From positions 31,739,659 to 31,803,658 of the forward strand of contig OX246746.1 of assembly GCA_945910005.1 (NCBI GenBank): a DNA stretch of 64,000 bases, read 5' to 3'. The notes beneath the pieces are model-generated. The model saw nothing but the letters and a program-made list of their open reading frames with translations. It was not told the DNA's origin and made no database searches. Below are positions 1-11,615 of the stretch, piece after piece. The DNA is from Isoperla grammatica. Taxonomy: Eukaryota; Arthropoda; Insecta; Plecoptera; Perlodidae. Position 1 is the first letter of the stretch. Every line of letters starts with the position of its first letter. A program made the position numbers and the translations under genes.

Positions 1-380
1 CCCCCCCCTCAACCAAATATAAAAATAAGTTAGCATAGTGTTCGACTGAATGAACACACTATTCTGTTTTTCAGCCTTGATACTAGTTCAAAATCCTTCT
101 GATCAATTAAACGGAGCACACAACGATTTTTACCAACCACGATTTTTGACGAGTTGGCGATCGCCCGTGATCCGGGAGTTTATGGAAAGTGACTGTCTCA
201 TCCTCATCACTAAAAGTTTGCCGGGTTTATTTGAAGTGCAGCCAAACACGCAGCAAGACGTAATTTTAATGATGTGAAGGAGTAAATAAACACTAGATAC
301 AAACAAGAAAGCACAGAGTCAAAGTACAAAATTCACTAACTTGTGTAACTGTGAAAAAAATACAGCGAGTAACGTGCGTG
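1..380. other. AT-rich leading segment without a recognised gene
   Basis: The window opens with a short C run and then mixed AT-rich sequence up to the first tandem array. A 75-codon frame (50-277) is open but has no domain or repeat that I recognise, and it is short enough to be chance. The last 20 bases before the array resemble a decayed partial unit (gcgagtaacgtgcgtg). Confidence 0.5.
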
Positions 381-3300
381 ATGTATCGCGCGGCACACTA
401 CAGCCAGCCAGCCGGCCGGTGGGTAGCGATGACGTCACAGCTCCATGTATCGCGCGGCACACTACAGCCAGCCGGCCGGCCGGTGGGTAGCGATGACGTC
501 ACAGCTCGATGTATCGCGCGGCACACTACAGCCAGCCGGCCGGTGGGTAGCGATGACGTCACAGCTCCATGTATCGCGCGGCACACTACAGCCAGCCAGC
601 CGGTGGGTAGCGATGACGTCACAGCTCCATGTATCGCGCGGCACACTACAGCCAGCCAGCCGGCCGGTGGGTAGCGATGACGTCACAGCTCCATGTATCG
701 CGCGGCACACTACAGCCAGCCGGCCGGTGGGTAGCGATGACGTCACAGCTGCATGTATCGCGCGGCACACTACAGCCAGCCAGCCGGCCGGTGGGTAGCG
801 ATGACGTCACAGCTCCATGTATCGCGCGGCACACTACAGCCAGCCAGCCGGCCGGTGGGTAGCGATGACGTCACAGCTGGATGTATCGCGCGGCACACTA
901 CAGCCAGCCGGCCGGTGGGTAGCGATGACGTCACAGCTCCATGTATCGCGCGGCACACTACAGCCAGCCAGCCGGCCGGTGGGTAGCGATGACGTCACAG
1001 CTCGATGTATCGCGCGGCACACTACAGCCAGCCAGCCGGTGGGTAGCGATGACGTCACAGCTCCATGTATCGCGCGGCACACTACAGCCAGCCAGCCGGC
1101 CGGTGGGTAGCGATGACGTCACAGCTCGATGTATCGCGCGGCACACTACAGCCAGCCGGCCGGCCGGTGGGTAGCGATGACGTCACAGCTCCATGTATCG
1201 CGCGGCACACTACAGCCAGCCAGCCGGCCGGTGGGTAGCGATGACGTCACAGCTCCATGTATCGCGCGGCACACTACAGCCAGCCGGCCGGTGGGTAGCG
1301 ATGACGTCACAGCTCGATGTATCGCGCGGCACACTACAGCCAGCCAGCCGGCCGGTGGGTAGCGATGACGTCACAGCTCCATGTATCGCGCGGCACACTA
1401 CAGCCTGCCAGCCGGCCGGTGGGTAGCGATGACGTCACAGCTCCATGTATCGCGCAGCACACTACAGCCAGCCGGCCGGTGGGTAGCGATGACGTCACAG
1501 CTCCATGTATCGCGCGGCACACTACAGCCAGCCAGCCGGCCGGTGGGTAGCGATGACGTCACAGCTCCATGTATCGCGCGGCACACTACAGCCAGCCAGG
1601 CGGCCGGTGGGTAGCGATGACGTCACAGCTCCATGTATCGCGCGGCACACTACAGCCTGCCAGCCGGCCGGTGGGTAGCGATGACGTCACAGCTCCATGT
1701 ATCGCGCAGCACACTACAGCCAGCCGGCCGGTGGGTAGCGATGACGTCACAGCTCCATGTATGGCGCGGCACACTACAGCCAGCCGGCCGGTGGGTAGCG
1801 ATGAAGTCACAGCTCGATGTATCGCGCGGCACACTACAGCCAGCCGGCCGGCCGGTGGGTAGCGATGACGTCACAGCTCCATGTATCCCGCGGCACACTA
1901 CAGCCAGCCAGCCAGCCGGTGGGTAGCGATGACGTCACAGCTCCATGTATCGCGCGGCACACTACAGCCAGCCAGCCGGCCGGTGGGTAGCGATGACGTC
2001 ACAGCTCCATGTATCGCGCGGCACACTACAGCCAGCCAGCCGGCCGGTGGGTAGCGATGACGTCACAGCTCCATGTATCGCGCGGCACACTACAGCCAGC
2101 CGGCCGGTGGGTAGCGATGACGTCACAGCTCCATGTATCGCGCGGCACACTACAGCCAGCCAGCCAGCCGGTGGGTAGCGATGACGTCACAGCTCCATGT
2201 ATCGCGCGGCACACTACAGCCAGCCGGCCGGCCGGTGGGTAGCGATGACGTCACAGCTCGATGTATCGCGCGGCACACTACAGCCAGCCGGCCGGTGGGT
2301 AGCGATGACGTCACAGCTCCATGTATCGCGCGGCACACTACAGCCAGCCAGCCGGTGGGTAGCGATGACGTCACAGCTCCATGTATCGCGCGGCACACTA
2401 CAGCCAGCCAGCCGGCCGGTGGGTAGCGATGACGTCACAGCTCCATGTATCGCGCGGCACACTACAGCCAGCCAGCCGGCCGGTGGGTAGCGATGACGTC
2501 ACAGCTCGATGTATCACGCAGCACACTACAGCCAGCCAGCCGGCCGGTGGGTAGCGATGACGTCACAGCTCCATGTATCGCGCGGCACACTACAGCCAGC
2601 CAGCCGGCCGGTGGGTAGCGATGACGTCACAGCTCGATGTGTCGCGCGGCACACTACAGCCAGCCGGCCGGTGGGTAGCGATGACGTCACAGCTCCATGT
2701 ATCGCGCGGCACACTACAGCCAGCCAGGCGGCCGGTGGGTAGCGATGACGTCACAGCTCCATGTATCGCGCGGCACACTACAGCCAGCCAGGCGGCCGGT
2801 GGGTAGCGATGACGTCACAGCTCCATGTATCGCGCGGCACACTACAGCCAGCCAGCCGGCCGGTGGGTAGCGATGACGTCACAGCTCCATGTATCGCGCG
2901 GCACACTACAGCCAGCCAGCCGGCCGGTGGGTAGCGATGACGTCACAGCTCCATGTATCGCGCGGCACACTTCAGCCAGCCAGCCGGCCGGTGGGTAGCG
3001 ATGACGTCACAGCTCGATGTATCGCGCGGCACACTACAGCCAGCCAGCCGGCCGGTGGGTAGCGATGACGTCACAGCTCGATGTATCGCGCGGCACACTA
3101 CAGCCAGCCGGCCGGCCGGTGGGTAGCGATGACGTCACAGCTCCATGTATCGCGCAGCACACTACAGCCAGCCGGCCGGTGGGTAGCGATGACGTCACAG
3201 CTCGATGTATCGCGCGGCACACTACAGCCAGCCGGCCGGCCGGTGGGTAGCGATGACGTCACAGCTCCATGTATCGCGCAGCACACTACAGCCAGCCGGC

Positions 3301-4636
3301 CGGTGGGTAGCGATGACGTCACAGCTCGATGTATCGCGCAGCACACTACAGCCAGCCAGCCGGCCGGTGGGTAGCGATGACGTCACAGCTCCATGTATCG
3401 CGCGGCACACTACAGCCAGCCAGCCGGCCGGTGGGTAGCGATGACGTCACAGCTCCATTTATCGCGCGGCACACTACAGCCAGCCAGCCGGCCGGTGGGT
3501 AGCGATGACGTCACAGCTCGATGTATCGCGCGGCACACTACAGCCAGCCAGCCGGCCGGTGGGTAGCGATGACGCCACAGCTGGATGTATCGCGCGGCAC
3601 ACTACAGCCAGCCGGCCGGTGGGTAGCGATGACGTCACAGCTCCATGTATCGCGCGGCACACTACAGCCAGCCAGGCGGCCGGTGGGTAGCGATGACGTC
3701 ACAGCTCCATGTATCGCGCGGCACACTACAGCCAGCCAGGCGGCCGGTGGGTAGCGATGACGTCACAGCTCCATGTATCGCGCGGCACACTACAGCCAGC
3801 CAGCCGGCCGGTGGGTAGCGATGACGTCACAGCTCCATGTATCACACTACAGCCAGCCAGCCGGCCGGTGGGTAGCGATGACGTTACAGCTCCATGTATC
3901 GCGCGGCACACTACAGCCAGCCGGCCGGCCGGTGGGTAGCGATGACGTCACAGCTCGATGTATCGCGCGGCACACTACAGCCAGCCGGCCGGTGGGTAGC
4001 GATGACGTCACAGCTCCATGTATCGCGCGGCACACTACAGCCAGCCGGCCGGCCGGTGGGTAGCGATGACGTCACAGCTCGATGTATCGCGCGGCACACT
4101 ACAGCCAGCCAGCCGGCCGGTGGGTAGCGATGACGTTACAGCTCCATGTATCGCGCGGCACACTACAGCCAGCCGGCCGGCCGGTGGGTAGCGATGACGT
4201 CACAGCTCCATGTATCGCGCGGCACACTACAGCCAGCCAGCCGGCCGGTGGGTAGCGATGACGTCACAGCTCGATGTATCGCGCGGCACACTACAGCCAG
4301 CCAGCCGGCCGGTGGGTAGCGATGACGTCACAGCTCCATGTATCGCGCGGCACACTACAGCCAGCCAGCCGGCCGGTGGGTAGCGATGACGTCACAGCTC
4401 GATGTATCGCGCGGCACACTACAGCCAGCCAGCCGGCCGGTGGGTAGCGATGACGTCACAGCTCCATGTATCGCGCGGCACACTACAGCCAGCCAGCCGG
4501 CCGGTGGGTAGCGATGACGTCACAGCTCCATGTATCGCGCGGCACACTACAGCCAGCCAGCCGGCCGGTGGGTAGCGATGACGTCACAGCTCCATGTATC
4601 GCGCGGCACACTACAGCCAGCCAGCCGGCCGGTGGG
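381..4636 (+). repeat. 64/60-bp GC-rich tandem array, about 67 units, each with a CRE-type TGACGTCA site
   Basis: The unit runs from atgtatcgcgcggcacac through a short gcca/ggcc run and gtgggtagcgatgacgtcac to agctcc. Most units are 64 bp. Others lose 4 bp in the gcca/ggcc run and are 60 bp, and one near 3838 lacks about 11 bp. The base after agctc alternates between C and G from unit to unit. Nearly all units contain the palindrome TGACGTCA, the consensus for CREB/ATF factors. Exceptions are one-base variants near 1804 (gaagtcac), 3573 (gacgccac), 3882 and 4134 (gacgttac). Each unit has about six CpGs, most of them intact, in sharp contrast to the AT-rich flanks. Short open frames on both strands arise because 64- and 60-bp units shift the frame; I do not regard them as genes. 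The array ends cleanly at ggtgggtcgacag. Confidence 0.97.
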
Positions 4637-5280
4637 TCGACAGTCAAATGGCTATCCACAGCGCTACAAACGGCGTAGAAACATCGCGTTTTTTGCATTC
4701 AACTTTTGATGCTTACCTCCATCAAAGTAAATAAAAAACGATCACTGGAGCCTACGATATTTTAATAATAATAATGTTACGCAAAAACTCTGCTCAGAAA
4801 CAAGTTGCCCTTCTTCAGGGGCGGAAACCTTATGTCATCATTACTGGTAGCGGATATCGAATCGGCGACTTCAAGAACTGAAGCCTCGTGTGACAACTCT
4901 CGAGATATAATAATAAACTAATAAATAACTAAACGGAAACAAATTAATTAATTATTTATTGTTTTATTTATTTTTGGGGGATTTTATCAGAAATGACAGC
5001 GTGAAATATTCGAGGCTAAAGTGATGTTGAGTTGAACCAAATTAATTTTCATATCGCGCACACGCACACATAACAATTCCTTCGAATCCACCTTGTTATT
5101 TATTTAAAGGTCAGCTCTATTATTCTAGATTTCTCCATATAATCTACTCACAACATCGTGAAATGGAGTAAAATACGTAATTAGTAATTCTTTGTAATGT
5201 AATTATGAATCATCTCTTTTGTTTTAATTCACGATCGGTTGCTTTACTAAGACAGCCTGGCTGTACAAAGGTCATTGACA
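4637..5280. other. Unique AT-rich spacer between two arrays
   Basis: This holds AT-rich sequence with short A/T runs and a short CA-rich patch near 5060. I see no open frame of note, no transposon end and no RNA gene. Confidence 0.5.
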
Positions 5281-5890
5281 ATTAACTAAAGCATTGCATA
5301 CACAAGAACTGTTCGCAGACGTAGCGGAAGATTAGCTAAAGTATTGCATACACAAGAACTGTTCGCAGACGTAGCGGAAGATTAGCTAAAGCATTGCATA
5401 CACAAGAACTGTTCGCAGACGTAGCGGAAGATTAGCTAAAGCATTGCATACACAAGAACTGTTCGCAGACGTAGCGGAAGATTAGCTAAAGCATTGCATA
5501 CACAAGAACTGTTCGCAGACGTAGCGGAAGATTAGCTAAAGCATTGCATACACAAGAACTGTTCGCAGACGTAGTGGAAGATTAGCTAAAGCATTGCATA
5601 CACAAGAACTGTTCGCAGACGTAGTGGAAGATTAGCTAAAGCATTGCATACACAAGATCTGTTCGCAGACGTAGCGGAAGATTAGCTAAAGCATTGCATA
5701 CACAAGAACTGTTCGCAGACGTAGTGGAAGATTAGCTAAAGCATTGCATACACAAGAACTGTTCGCAGACGTAGCGGAAGATTAGCTAAAGCATTGCATA
5801 CACAAGAACTGTTCGCAGACGTAGCGGAAGATTAGCTAAAGCATTGCATACACAAGAACTGTTCGCAGACGTAGCGGAAGATTAACTAAA
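5281..5890 (+). repeat. 50-bp tandem array, 12 units
   Basis: The unit starts attagctaaagcattgcat and continues through acacaagaactgttcgcag to gtagcggaag. Twelve units run at exactly 50 bp from 5281 to 5880, without indels. Variants are single substitutions, such as gtagtggaag in three units and aagatct in one. The first and last boundaries share attaactaaa instead of attagctaaa, so edge units differ from interior ones, as expected when arrays homogenise from the middle. Confidence 0.96.
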
Positions 5891-6594
5891 ACACGAGTTT
5901 TAAAGGAAAGTTTGAGATAATCGCAAAATAACAAACAATTTGATTTTTTTTTCTTTTTTCAGAATATAGAGTTGGAAATTTTTTATGTTTTCCTCTATCG
6001 CCTATTCTTTGTGACAATAATTAACGTTAATAGATTAATTGAGATGAATAAACCGTGTGGGTGATGCAGCTCCTAACAAACCTACCCGAGTCAGAACTGT
6101 TAATTCTTAATTTATATATTTTATCCTACTCAGAAATAAAACTAATGTGGACTTCAAAGGGGAGAAGTAATTACAAATACACATTTAACAACGGAAGAAT
6201 TATAAAACCACTCATTTACCATAGAAGTGGTATAATTTATATCCAACAGTATAGAATTATAAATATATCGAAGGATATACGTACAACAGTATATCAATAT
6301 AGAAAAGTATCAACAAAAAATCGAAGACTACATAGAAGGAGAAATACTCTTTAGTATTTAGAAAATTGAAATTAACTTGAACCAATAGAAAACTAGACGA
6401 AAGAGAATTAATACGTTTATCGTCCTGTATAAAATAAGTTGTAAGAATGGCCAATTATAGATTAATGTATAATTTTAGTAGTAGCACACTAATAACAGAT
6501 ATTGTCAATCATAAAGTAACAAACGAGGTAACGTGAAACAAGATGTGAAAAACCTACCCCAATTAACATTCGAGAAGTATAATTAGTACCCTAA
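5891..6594. other. AT-rich spacer without a recognised gene
   Basis: This is very AT-rich sequence. A 99-codon frame (6055-6354, plus strand) is rich in I, Y, N and K, as expected of random AT-rich DNA, and matches nothing I recognise. Confidence 0.45.
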
Positions 6595-6790
6595 TCTACC
6601 GATGCGACTCATTCAATGGTAGCACAAGAGGCTCTAATTCGAGAGCTCGCCAGTTCGATACCCACTACCGGCCATCCTGGCTGAAGGTTAGTCCGAGGTG
6701 TTCCTCAGTCACATGGACTGTCATTCCTTCTATTGTCATCATTCCTTTCATTGTCATTCCTTCTATCGCAACATTCGTTCCAACAATTCC
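6595..6790 (+). mobile_element. tRNA-derived SINE, family A (diverged copy)
   Basis: The copy begins accgatgcgactcattcaat, with a degraded A box (tcattcaatggtagcac). A B-box-like agttcgatacc follows near 6652. The family body comes next: gccatcctggctgaagg, then tccgaggtgttcctcagtca. This order (tRNA-like head, ctgaaggtt, cctcagtcac) is shared with the copies at 9838, 32966, 33186 and 37570. The 3' part is replaced by a local cattccttctattgtc repetition. It is too diverged for me to define a target-site duplication. Confidence 0.7.
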
Positions 6791-7369
6791 CCCCTATCAC
6801 GATACCTAGTTCAGTCAGTCGGTAGTTGACTACCTGGAGAGGGGCATATATTTGCTCTGGACAGGGAATACCTACGAACAGGTGTTGCTATAGTTCAAAG
6901 TAGATACAAGAACACAGATTTAATTGATTGATCTAAGAGAACTACAAGACAAATCTAGTTCTGCAGCCTGAAAAATGCTTGAAAATGTTTAACAATGCAC
7001 ACATAAACATACGACACACACAAGTGGGCTGTCATGTTATCGACGATCTCAGCATATCGCGTATTGATGAGATATTCTACCCTCCAGCCACCCCCTTTGA
7101 CTAGAGTCCAGCCCTAACAGATGTTTTGATTCCCCACAGGGATGGATCATTTTTAGCAATCGTCTTCTTATTTTAAGTGTCGCCTAATTCTTCAACGGTA
7201 TTTTGCGATACAGACTGTATCATAGAGTCTTGTAACAATGGCTTATGTATGTATATTGTATATGCTTCAGAGGTTTCTATAAGCCTTGGTATGAGGATGG
7301 TGCTACGATGCAATACTCGAGAGATGTTAACATGCACCAAGTAGCAGGATTGATTAATGGGGCTTAACG
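6791..7369. other. Spacer without a recognised gene
   Basis: This holds mixed AT-rich sequence after the SINE. I see no convincing coding frame. The 71-codon minus-strand frame at 7173-7388 runs into the next SINE and is unlikely to be a gene. Confidence 0.4.
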
Positions 7370-7520
7370 ACTCATATTTGTGCAACAATGGCTAATCGAG
7401 ACGATGAGCGGGTGATAATGAAGATTAGAAAGATGATGATGAAGAATAAAGCTACATCCGAATCAGATCCATTGTACGTCGCGTGGGTCGTCATACGGGA
7501 GTCCAGCAAGGGAGGGCAGG
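7370..7520 (-). mobile_element. SINE family B, reverse-oriented partial copy
   Basis: The left end has the family tail in reverse orientation: catatttgtgcaacaatggc followed by taatcgagacgatgagcggg. It then runs through gatgaagaataaag into a decayed region with cgcgtgggtcgtc near 7480. Comparison with the copies at 35305 and 37905 suggests the tRNA-like head lies to the right, but it is degraded here. Several overlapping short open frames in this stretch derive from the repeat and are not genes. Confidence 0.55.
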
Positions 7521-9837
7521 GCCAAATGGGAAGAGAAATATTCAGTGGGACAGTGGGGGGGAGGAAGGGACAGGGTCTCCTTTTGTCGCCTCTTCGCAGA
7601 GTCACTCTGGGCCTATTCTACCCCGGGCCGAGGGTGCAAATACATATACCATTGTGCACGTATTAATGTTATTAATGAGACGCACTCTAATAGTGCAAGA
7701 AAAACAAGTTATAAAAACCTCTACACTACATAATTCAGGCTTTTACTTTTTAATACAATTGTTCAGAAAAAACAGGATATATTTATTACACGCTAATTAA
7801 AATTAAAGTTGTATTTTTCACTTTGTAGAAAACAAATTCATATGTAATTGTAATATGGAGGTGTACTCAATGACAGAAAATTGGTGTAAATAGTAATATA
7901 TATGAGTATACGGGTTTTTAGAGCTTAATCCAGTTGTATGTATAATGGATGGAGATAAAGCAATTATAATAAAAGTCTGCACTGTGGCTCTGGGTTCGAT
8001 CCACAGTCGGGGCCAACATTTATTACAAAATTGCTATATCTTTATATAAAACCCTGCCTCAGAAGTCAGCGATATGTAAAAACCTTGGCCTATCAAACCT
8101 CGTTTTAAAAACCTGCATGAAGCTCCTGAGAATTGAAATAATCTATTCATCAATCTTGACCGTTTTAGTGGACATCATTTAAATAAATGGTCCTCGATTA
8201 GGCCAGGCAACAAGAATTCCCCAAATGCAAAGCCCAGTAGCACAAAGTGAACATTCTTGGCATCCCACAAACAGCAACAACGAACCGAAGAGAATCCTAA
8301 AACACCGCGGACAAAGTCCACGACATGAAAACAACTCATCTACGATGGAAACAGCGTACGTAAATGTTGTAATGTCTTGCGAAGTTTCCTGTCATAAAAA
8401 GAAAACGATATTTATATGCCTGTAATTAATTAATGAACTCTTGATTCTGGAATATTGTTTTACGGATAATAATTGCCAATTTATTAACATTGTAAAACAC
8501 TTCTTCTTTATAGACATCCCGTTCCAGCAGGAGAAAACATAACATAAGTAGCTGGATGTAATTTATTTTTTTACATAAACGGCAGCCTACGTAAATAGCG
8601 TAGATACTAATTAACAATTAACAAATAGACTTCATACTCGCATACGCCAATTAAAAACATTTACTATGAAATGCAAGCATTAAACTGTAATTAGAACAGA
8701 AACATTACCACAAGGACACAGATAGTTACAATTAAACGAATTAAATATAGTGTAAAGATAAAGGTTATTTATTTTAATTGTGGCAAAGATGTTTTACAAA
8801 ACGTGGTTGTTTGTAACTTTCTACGGTCGTTAGCGGACAGATGTCCCCGACTATTGTGATCTATTAGGCTCACCCCCAAACCAGGGTGAAATGCAAACAT
8901 AATTTGTTTCCGAGTCAATAAGTAAGAAATAATTTTCATATCGCTGAGTAATTCCAGCCCTCTTGGGTGCGAACGCCAAAGGTTGCCCATCCTTTCTATC
9001 ATAAGAATTGGTTTCCCCCCCTATTGTCTTCTTAAGACTATACAAGTTTGATTAAAGAAAACTCACTCCGGAGTCCGATCGCCGCCACCTTATCTGCAGC
9101 CAACCCCAGTTCGTGATGTACCTTCACAATAATCCAAATATCTATATCGCATGATGCAACATGGCTTGAAAACAATCTTACCCCTAGTTTCGCCCGGCCG
9201 AACTTCTTTTTGGTCATTCCTAGCCCCCCCCCCCACCCCCTACCGCCATCGCTCCCCTCACCCTTGGCTCTCCAATACCCATCATGCACCACTTCTTCTC
9301 AGCCTGCCAGATCTTTAATTAAAGCAACTGTCTTAGTTAATGCCCTCACTGGGCTGTCTTCTTCTCTCATTGCTTCCCTCTCGCTCGCACCGATATCCCG
9401 CCCTCTTTTATACTGAACGAAAATCGTGCTCCGAATTGGAAAATAAATAAAAATACTTCTATCCTGCTCTCGTTTGATTCCGCAAACAAGTAGAATCCTT
9501 CACGAGTAGAAGTCTTGTGTGTAGGTGCGAGGAGTGAAGAGTGAGGAGTGGTCAGGCGAAGAGGAGGAGTGAGAGCATTTACCTGTGGTAATCAGGACAG
9601 ATCGGAGATATAATCTGACCGAAGTTCATGTCCAACCGAGACAAAACCGTGATTTCAGAACCCCCCCCCCCCCCGCCTCTTATCACCAGGCGAACATGCG
9701 AACATTAGCCAGCTAAAACAGAGTCTGAATTGTTAAATGCAAATACAGAATATAATAATTTTTCGTAGGGAACCGATGCCCAGTGAAAATCCATGCCCCA
9801 TTTCAGGTGCCTAACTATGTATTGCGGTTTTTGGAAT
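7521..9837. other. Spacer with a B-box-like fragment and poly(C) tracts
   Basis: I recognise no gene here. A tRNA-like B box, gggttcgatccacagtcggg, lies at 7991-8010 and is probably an isolated SINE remnant. C runs interrupted by single other bases occur at about 9225-9240, and a 14-base C run at about 9661-9674. The region 9485-9560 is purine-rich (gaggagtgaagagtgagg). Short open frames near 9038-9416 reflect the low-complexity C-rich stretch. Confidence 0.45.
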
Positions 9838-9943
9838 TGTGACTGAGGAAAACGTAGGACCTTCAGTCAGGATTGCCGGGGGCCGGTAGCTAACAATTAC
9901 AGTCTCGTCGCGTCTTACCGCTGAGACACCTCTATCGGTATGT
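9838..9943 (-). mobile_element. tRNA-derived SINE, family A, minus strand
   Basis: Read on the minus strand from 9943, it starts accgatagaggtgtctcagc and continues ggtaagacgcgacgag, a near-perfect RNA polymerase III A box (TRGCNNAGYGG type). Next come a decayed B-box region and gcaatcctgactgaaggtc, then tttcctcagtcac. The head is identical in layout to the plus-strand copy at 33186. The copy stops shortly after cctcagtcac, so it is 3'-truncated or decayed. Confidence 0.8.
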
Positions 9944-9974
9944 CTGAAGTATTAAATATAATTAAAGAATATTA

Positions 9975-10170
9975 ATGTGGTCGATAAGGATGGTTTAGTG
10001 CACTTGATGCTGTAATTTGGGAGCTCGCCGTTCGATACCCGAGACAGGCAATCGCGAATAACGGGGGTTATCGAAGTCTTCCTCAATCAGAAGGCGAGTG
10101 CTAGAATTGAGTCATCCTATAAAAGCACCACTCGGAGACATTCTTTGTCCTAATATTCCTCATACTACAA
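9975..10170 (+). mobile_element. tRNA-derived SINE, family A (diverged), head-to-head with its neighbour
   Basis: The copy has gtcgataaggatggtttagt, then ttgggagctcgccgttcgat (decayed B box), then caggcaatcgcgaataacgg and the family tail features cttcctcaatcagaaggcga and gtgctagaattgagtc. The tail matches ggcaaatgctgggattgag of the copy at 37570. It starts about 30 bp from the 5' end of the minus-strand copy, so the two heads point away from each other. Confidence 0.7.
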
Positions 10171-10902
10171 AACTTATTAGACGCCTAAAGGAGGACATGC
10201 ATTTTCCGTGGGCAGGTTATACACAAGCATATCAAATGTATATGTATTAATTAATATAGATCTATATTCATTTTTTACCTACCCCCTTACAAAAATTGAT
10301 TTTGAGGAGGGGGGTAATTATATAACTTATTATATGCTTCGTTAGCGTAACGGCTCCAAAGTTACGTTTACATTTACGTCAATATATTAATAGATTCAAG
10401 AAATTTAGAATGAAAAACATCTAACCCAATCTGGAAATCGAGCCCTAAATGCGAGTTAATTTTTTGAAACTGAAAAATAAATTCCAATGCAAATATAAAT
10501 GAAATAATGCACCTTAATGATAGGTATAAATTATACAGACATTTTCTTAATAGACTGTAAGCAAAACAAAATTCGATTATTACGCAAAACAATCCGATCG
10601 AAATAAGGATTGTCCAAAGAAAATTTTGCCAACGATAAATAAGCCTCGGGTAGGAAAACAAAACCGTCAATACCAGTCATTGATCTTTTAATTGAAGGAC
10701 TTAGTTGTAAAGTATCAGTTGAGCCCCAGAAAGTATAGCAGATGCATTTGTTAACTATTTTTATAATGTTGGTACGTCTTTAGCTGATAAAATTAAAAGG
10801 AGTAGAGTAGGGGTTCATCAGTAGGGATAGGCCTGGAAGAGCTCGAGCACAAGACCGGCCACAGCTGGAAAGAAAAAGGTATTATAACACCAGCATAGTT
10901 TA
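10171..10902. other. AT-rich spacer with a 98-codon open frame of doubtful meaning
   Basis: A minus-strand frame (10374-10670) encodes a hydrophobic, F/I/L/S-rich peptide with no motif that I recognise. AT-rich DNA often yields such frames. Nothing else can be supported. Confidence 0.4.
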
Positions 10903-11463
10903 GGTCTGTTCGTTGGACCTTCTCTAAGTACTCGGATCTACTCTAATAATAAAATAGCCGTTCGTTTCACGAGATCACCTGCTCGGATTCCGTTCTTTGG
11001 ACTCGAGCAACATGATCTAGAGCAGAAAGATCATGATTTTCTTGCTCGGACTTTTTAGGAGGTGCGAGTGGGAGACACTTAGAGCAAGATTACTTTTCGC
11101 GCGTTATTCATAAAACCGGCTTCCTCGTGCAGCAACTCTGATGATGTTTAAGTTGTATTTCGTAAGTAAAATATTTGTCGGAACCATATCTTCGTTGGAA
11201 CTTGATTCTGAGCTGGAAACTAACAGATGTTCATATGCGTCTTAGTATATAAGTTATAAATCTAATATCTTCTCTACTATAGCTTAAACTGACTTTACAT
11301 GTTCCACCAAAAAGAGAATAAAGGAGTATGGAGCGTTCGTTTCACAACGGGAAGAGCACGGTGCTCTATCGGCTCGAGCGTGGGCGTGGCCTAATTGAGC
11401 CTACTCTAAAGCATCTCTAATGTGATCTTGGAGCAACGTCAAGCAGGTCCAACGAACATACCT
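10903..11463. mobile_element. Terminal-inverted-repeat element, non-autonomous (about 561 bp)
   Basis: The left end aggtctgttcgttggacct (10903-10921) and the right end aggtccaacgaacatacct (11445-11463) are inverted copies of 19 bp with one mismatch. TTT stands just outside both ends, a possible 3-bp target duplication of the kind PIF/Harbinger elements make. The interior has no transposase frame but carries repeated gagc/gctcgag motifs and two copies of gttcgtttcac (near 10963 and 11336). I infer a MITE-like element; the superfamily is not established. Confidence 0.6.
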
Positions 11464-11615
11464 TTTGTTTCTAGCCCCGGTTACTGTTAGTGAAATACGT
11501 AGTTTAATTTTACAACTAAAAGATTCGTCTTGTGGGTTTAATAGTATTTCAGTAACAGTTGTTGTTATAAAACGCTCTGACTGCTAAATAGCGAACCCTT
11601 TAGCTTATATTTGTA

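Noticed and set aside
381..4698. Many 60-117-codon frames on both strands of the first array
   Set aside because: They are shadows of a GC-rich repeat without stop codons over two to four units. None extends beyond the array into unique coding sequence.
4920..5000. Telomere-like repeat or chromosome end
   Set aside because: No TTAGG or TTAGGG array is present anywhere in the window. The AT-rich runs here are not telomeric.
7388..7800. Gene from overlapping 92-, 105- and 62-codon frames
   Set aside because: They overlap each other in different frames and start in the SINE-B tail. None has a recognisable domain.
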